Assembly: GCA_002633025.1 (NCBI GenBank)
Contig: NMRB01000253.1
Location: forward strand, 253,504-317,503
DNA from: Notospermus geniculatus
Taxonomy: Eukaryota > Nemertea > Pilidiophora > Heteronemertea > Lineidae
Direction of reading: 5' to 3'
Length of the DNA stretch: 64,000 bases
Below are positions 58,830 through 64,000 of this stretch, one piece after another; position 1 is the stretch's first letter; every line of letters starts with the position of its first letter. The notes under the pieces were generated by a model. It had not been told where the DNA came from, did not search any database, and saw only the letters and a list, made by a program, of their open reading frames with translations. The position numbers were made by a program, and so were the translations under genes.

Positions 58830-58842
58830 CTAATTGTACAGG

Positions 58843-59851
58843 TGGTGTAGATGGTGATTGCTGATGAAAAAGTATTCACCATGACACTACTCTTGCAATT
58901 CCTGCTCATAGTCATGAAATTCCTGGTAATATGGCCATACAGATGCAATGATACCATTGCCATCCACAGCCCTCCATAAGTTGGTTGACCAAATGAGAAT
59001 ATAAAGATAAAATGCTTGTATTAGCATGGAAATGCACTGTGGAACAAACCTTGCATAAGGCATCCTAATATTGAATGTGTCTTCATGAGAATGAAATACG
59101 TTCAATTCTTGAGGGGGCCTTCTGGGAATTGAAAAATGCTGTCAATGAATATTTTAGAGAACAATTTTTTTTCACAGATGAGCAGATTTATTTTGATGTT
59201 ATATTAATGCATTTCAATTTGGAATCATCTGCGACATATGGAAATCTGAGCGTAGGTGATGCCTTGAGGATTTAAGGAAAAAGAATTTTCATTCTCACAA
59301 GTTAGGAAGGTGGTGATGAAGAAGTGTGTTGAAATTTTAAAAACCTGATGGCAATGTCTTGAACATTGTGTTCAGCAGATTCGCCCCACGAGATTTGTTC
59401 TGGTCTTTGAGAAAAAGCTGAAGACGGAAATACTGGCAAGACATTGGAAAAAATATTATACATGCAAAAACATTACCTTATATCTGTACATTTGGGTGAG
59501 AAATTGCAATCTAAGAAGATAAGAAATTCATCAATTCTTTCATATTGACGATTTATATGAGTAATTGTCCCATACCAAGTGTTGTCCATTATTTTTGTGC
59601 CATTATTGAAAAGAGTCCTAGTCTGATATTTCTTATTTATGAGGTAAAGGGGATGAAAAACATAATGTTGCCAGAAAAGAAATTGGTGTTGTCCATTTGT
59701 GCAGAAAAGCTGTCAACGTAATAGCTTTCCAATCCATCAAATCTCGTGTGGACAGTATGGACTTTGGAAAAAGTGGTATTTGTCAGCAGCATGTACCACA
59801 GGTTGGTTAGATAAGCAGCAACAAGTATTCTTGGCATGGGTGTACACTTAT
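58843..59851. other. Unassigned non-coding stretch
   Basis: No supported feature recognised. Confidence 0.4.
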
Positions 59852-59970
59852 AGGGCCGTATTCTAGAAGCTTCCTTAACTCGAAGGTTTACCTTTAAGCG
59901 TTTGTATTCTGCCCTGCAAACAATAGCTAAAGTGGACCTAGATTTAAGGAGGCTTCTAAAATAGGGTCCA
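59852..59970. mobile_element. Snapback MITE, gggccgtattc family
   Basis: The left agggccgtattctagaagct with tccttaa is answered by ttaaggaggcttctaaaatagggtcc (in part). Same end words as 24365 and 29219. Confidence 0.65.
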
Positions 59971-59993
59971 TAGTCCCTGAGGAGCTCCAGGAG

Positions 59994-60042
59994 GACTTGG
60001 TTGGTGTTGGCTACGAGGACTTGGTTGGTGTTGGTTACCTTC
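59994..60042. repeat. 24-bp tandem duplication
   Basis: gaggacttggttggtgttgg plus ttac/ctac occurs twice in a row, with one change. Confidence 0.85.
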
Positions 60043-62282
60043 AGTGCAACCCATGCAGGGGCATAGCTAGCGGGGGAGGGGGGGGCAAGGAAGGCTTTCA
60101 AAATTCAAGCCCAAATTCAGGAATATGCCCAAAATACATTAGTCCATACACAAAAGGTCTCAATGTCTTGAATTTCCCACCCTTACTTCGACGATCCATA
60201 GTTCAGTTTTGATCACGATGACATTAAAAACTCATTTCTCGACCATTTCCAAGGCGTCTACACAGGCGACACTTAAGGTGCACTTAATGGATTTCTTATC
60301 AAAAGGAAATGTGATGGAATACTTAAACATCGGACGACGAAAAGCCACAAAAATATCTATATATCGGTGGGCCCAAAATAGCTTAAAAAATAGAGGGCCC
60401 CTTTTAGGCATCTGTGCAATCGAGAGGCCTGTCTCTTTTGTTGGCATGCCTGAAAACAGGCCTTGAATATGCCTGTAACAGATATTATAATCGTGATGCT
60501 GGCTTCTCTAGTCTTGATTGGTTCAATTATGCTACATGGTCCAGAGCCAAACAGCAAAACAGTGGCAGTTTGTAACTTTACATAAACAAGCACAGCATGA
60601 CCGAGAGTGGCCCGGCTGCTCAACATAAATAAAGCTCAAGAACACTATACCTGGCTCTCAGTTATGAAATACCTCCAGTGGAACTACCAGAAGGTAGACT
60701 TCTTGATACTGACACGACTGAGTGCGAGCCTGAAGGTAAACGTGACTGTGCATGCATTCTGGATGTACTGAGATTTGATGCACTGCAACCATCATGTTGG
60801 ATGTGAGGTAGGTGAAACCACACGCAGTTGTCATGGATGACTCTTTCAACTACTACTTGGATCTGCTTCCAATGAGTTGTGTATTTTTCGAGGAGTTCGT
60901 TTAGATTTTGAAAAAAGTTTGCTACAGTGTGTTATTTGTCTTTCAGTAGCTTGATTGTGCACTCGGCATGTTCTTATTGGTGATTTTTTTTCAAGTGCAT
61001 ATTTCGATGAGTGCATGCATCAGCATGAAGTTGCCATCATTTACATTATGTGTTCTCCAAAAGTGCCCTTCCCAAATTGTCAGGCTCCTTTCGTCTTATC
61101 TAATCCCTATGTCATTTTCAGTAATCCTGGTTGCGCACCATGATACTTAGTGATAGGAGGTCATGGTTTCTGAGGTTATTCGGTTGGCTCTCTGCGGTTC
61201 TCAATTTTGTCTAGCCTTGGAGGGGCCATGGAAATGTTGGCTATAGCTCTCCAGTTAATAGGGGTCATTTTGTTGGGATCAACATTCTGACACTAATTTG
61301 AGTGACTTTTCTGCGACATCCTCCTGGTAGTCAAATCCATTACTTAGTCTACCTAATGACTAGCCAAAAGCAACGGATTGAGTCCATGTGCAGATAAGGA
61401 CTGACTGTTATCTATAACCACGCTACATCACTTCCCTTGGCAATCCTTCTATGAGGTTCGAAATCACTGACTAAATGATCAGAATGGCTGTGCGACAACC
61501 ATTAGAAACAGCAAGAATGTGTAACATTGATTGAATGGTTTACATCATGGTTTGCTCCGGATATTAGATGATGTGTGGTGAATAAAGATGCTCAAGATTT
61601 TTTGTAGGGTAGGCTGCAGTTTGTGGCATCATGGATCAGAAAAATAACTCTGCTGCATATTTGCGATTGTCTTGCGATCATCTTGTGTTGATCTTAGAAA
61701 TGCAAGAAAATAGATGCCTGATTGAGCCACAACTTACTGGGCTTGTGGCAACTTTTCCAGACGATTTGTTGAGTGGTGATAATACAGCAAACAGTATGAA
61801 AAATCTCAACTTTGTCTTGTCATTATTGCACTACTATTTAGCGGTGAGACTTCCTAAACTGTCAGAAAGTTGACATCAAACCGAAGCTAAGATACCAAAG
61901 CTATATAGAAACCATCTTAGTCATTCGAGATTACCATTTCTCGTAGTCATCACTCATCGTGCATCTGTCATGAAAAACAGACCTTCTACCCTGATCTTTG
62001 CACAGAGAAATTATCGCTAAAAGTTCTATGATTGGTGTTCGGATCCAGTTGCTTGTCATTGGAGTTGCCTCTATCTACCTAATATTGTGATAACTACCAA
62101 CTGTTTCCCTGGTTTCAGATTATTCATAGGTCTTGCCAAATGTGTGATGAGTGTCTCATATTCGAGGAATGTTTTATCTGCTCGAATTTCAAAGAATTCA
62201 ATCTTCTGCACCTTGCAGATGTCTTGTGGTTGGGGCTTTGACAACATGAAACAGTTCTTTTTACCATGGCGCATGCCCTATA
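60043..62282. other. Unassigned non-coding stretch
   Basis: caggggcatagctagcgggg at about 60056 looks like one end of a repeat, but no matching second end was found. No exon recognised. Confidence 0.4.
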
Positions 62283-62512
62283 GACCATTCTCAAATTGAC
62301 GTAAACGACAAAGATCTGCGCACTTCCGCCAAAATCTCAACCACAACCTCAGTCTGAAACTGAATTACGTAACATGGGCAACCTCACAACAGTGACGTCG
62401 AAGACATTGCGTCAGACTCGACCATTGCTGAATCATGGATGGCGTATCGAGGTTCTGTTTGAGGTTTCGGCGGAAGTACGCAGATCTGCTAAAATTTAAT
62501 TCGAGAATCGTC
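62283..62512. mobile_element. Probable MITE of about 230 bp
   Basis: The left attctcaaatt and agatctgcgcacttccgcc are answered by ggcggaagtacgcagatct and aattcgagaat on the right, with further pairing in the aacctca blocks. Boundaries approximate. Confidence 0.7.
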
Positions 62513-64000
62513 TGTAAATAGAGACTAATACTAAGGTCACAGTTGTGAAGTAAAGTTCTTCGAATGTCAAAATGCTCCCTGATGAAGTATGTACATTCTT
62601 GTCACATCCATTTCTGGTTCTCAAAAGAAGTTTCCATCATACCCGTGGGACTGACTCCAAACCCAATGGCTTACTGATGACTGAAAAGATTTAAAAGTGA
62701 TGCTGACTTTCTCCATATGAAATAGCTAAAGAAAAAGAAAGCTTTGAAATTATTGCTGTTCCCATGATGAAGACTTAGAAAAACTAAACTCATTTTGAGT
62801 TCATGATTCCTTCCACAAACAAGCTGTGAATCTCCATTAGCAGAGAGTTCTTCAGGAAACCAAAACATTTTATAGTAAGTGGTGGTATTCTCTTTTAGAA
62901 AACCCAACATATTAAAAGATTCTTCATACCCAATACTGTAATTTACATGCAACTATATTCATGAAAGTAATAGAGATTTTGCATCTTGCTGAACAGCATC
63001 AACCATTGTAGCCTACATGTACCGTATATTTCTAGTCCCCGTTGACCAATGGAATTAATCTTTAATCTTTGGTGTGGTGACCCCAGGAAGCATCAAGTAA
63101 ATGCAAACTGCATGATCAGATTTACTGACTTCTTTGACTTTCAGACATTCTTGCAAATTGGGATGAGATTGACAGTTGGTTGATCATGGACCTGATGCAT
63201 TGGATGTTACATTCACTCCATAATCAATCATGCCAATAGTATCTTTAGCTTTATTTGCACAGATTATCAAAAACAAACATTAGTCGATGAAGAAGAATGG
63301 CCTTTAGAAATTCCCTTGACCATTGAATTTAAAATGGGAAGTGTAATTCAATGTTACTCAATCGATGGATTATTACTTGGCTACACATGCCCGATACATC
63401 GAGAAAATAGGCTAACCTGAGCTGACCGGTAATTAGAAGTCTCTGACATTTCAGCAACATTCAGAGGTTGTGAAGTTACTCTTCAAAGGACTTTCATGTC
63501 CAATATTGAAACGTGCATCATATCGATTGACTTTTTGTAGGCTATTGCAAACTTCGTCCTTATTCTAGAATATCTCAAGTTTGGTCCTGATTTTCCTTGG
63601 TAACGTCCTTCGCTTTCTTGGCTGACCATGCCAACAACACCATTATTGCTTAGCAAGGCCATAAACCATTTATTGTTTCCCAGAGTCTCTCAGTTGCCAG
63701 CAATGAAAATGTCTCAGTCTTTATTGTTCGTACATTCGCTGAAGCAATAACAATCCCCTCATCAAGTTGTATAATTTATATGTACGGGTATGCTATTTGT
63801 TAGCGTGCCTCCCAGTTGGGTCTGACTGAAGTGGGTAAAATGGTAAATTCTTGCTTTACGCATACCAAAACTGTCTTTAGCCTAGTTCATACTTCGCTGC
63901 AAGACCATCGGCGTCCAACACATGATCAAATCTGGACGCCGACTTCGCGAAGTTGATTCATATTCCAGCGTACTGTAGTGACGGCGACTGGTTAAGAAAT
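62513..64000. other. Unassigned stretch to window end
   Basis: The last 120 bp (from about 63880, cctagttcatacttcgctgc) contain a ggcgtcca/tggacgcc hairpin and may be the left part of a MITE cut by the window edge. The 93-codon minus-strand frame at 62671-62952 was not recognised. Confidence 0.35.

Noticed and set aside
59637-60101. 154-codon minus-strand frame, the longest in the window
   Set aside because: It spans a snapback MITE and a 24-bp tandem repeat; no domain.
60056-60110. hAT-like repeat end (caggggcatagctag)
   Set aside because: No matching right end or target duplication could be found, so it was not called as an element.

Overview
The window looks like AT-rich animal nuclear DNA: spliced genes with GT-AG introns, long non-coding stretches, many short inverted-repeat DNA transposons (MITEs), tRNA/5S-like SINEs, no bacterial operons. 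Repeated words such as taggccta and tacatgta, together with the repeat load, suggest a marine invertebrate, perhaps an echinoderm or other ambulacrarian. That placement is a low-confidence guess. Runs of N (3288-3549, 22005-22071) and single Ns (11168, 17931, 43650) mark a draft, probably heterozygous, assembly.

The only genes I can defend are a tandem cluster at about 20.1-33.4 kb, all on the + strand. It holds four paralogous genes for small secreted, very basic, cysteine-rich peptides. Each gene has the same plan: a conserved AT-rich promoter block, a TATA-like box, a tiny non-coding first exon, an exon with signal peptide plus start of the propeptide (intron phase 1 after it), a short Pro/Lys-rich propeptide exon (phase 2 after it), and a final exon with six cysteines in the order C-C-CC-C-C. 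That order is the one used by inhibitor-cystine-knot (knottin) peptides. Gene 1 lacks its last exon next to an assembly gap. Genes 2 and 3 share the same 29-residue C-terminal segment. Gene 4 has altered loops and a longer basic tail loop. Function is unproven; host defence (antimicrobial), venom-like activity or protease/channel inhibition are all possible.

Layout: 0-20 kb holds a 151-bp tandem repeat, snapback MITEs, tandem SINE-like units, and two roughly 1-kb perfect-order duplications, each split by a single N, that look like unmerged allelic contig ends. 20-33.5 kb is the peptide cluster, in which each copy has collected its own MITEs; several of these can be proven by comparing filled and empty sites between paralogues. 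33.5-64 kb has no recognisable exon; it contains scattered MITEs with clear target-site duplications (5-bp, TA, TTA, TTAA and 9-bp classes), one SINE with 13-bp flanking duplications, and one inverted copy of a repeat that also occurs at 8.7 kb. Most open reading frames elsewhere are chance or repeat-derived.
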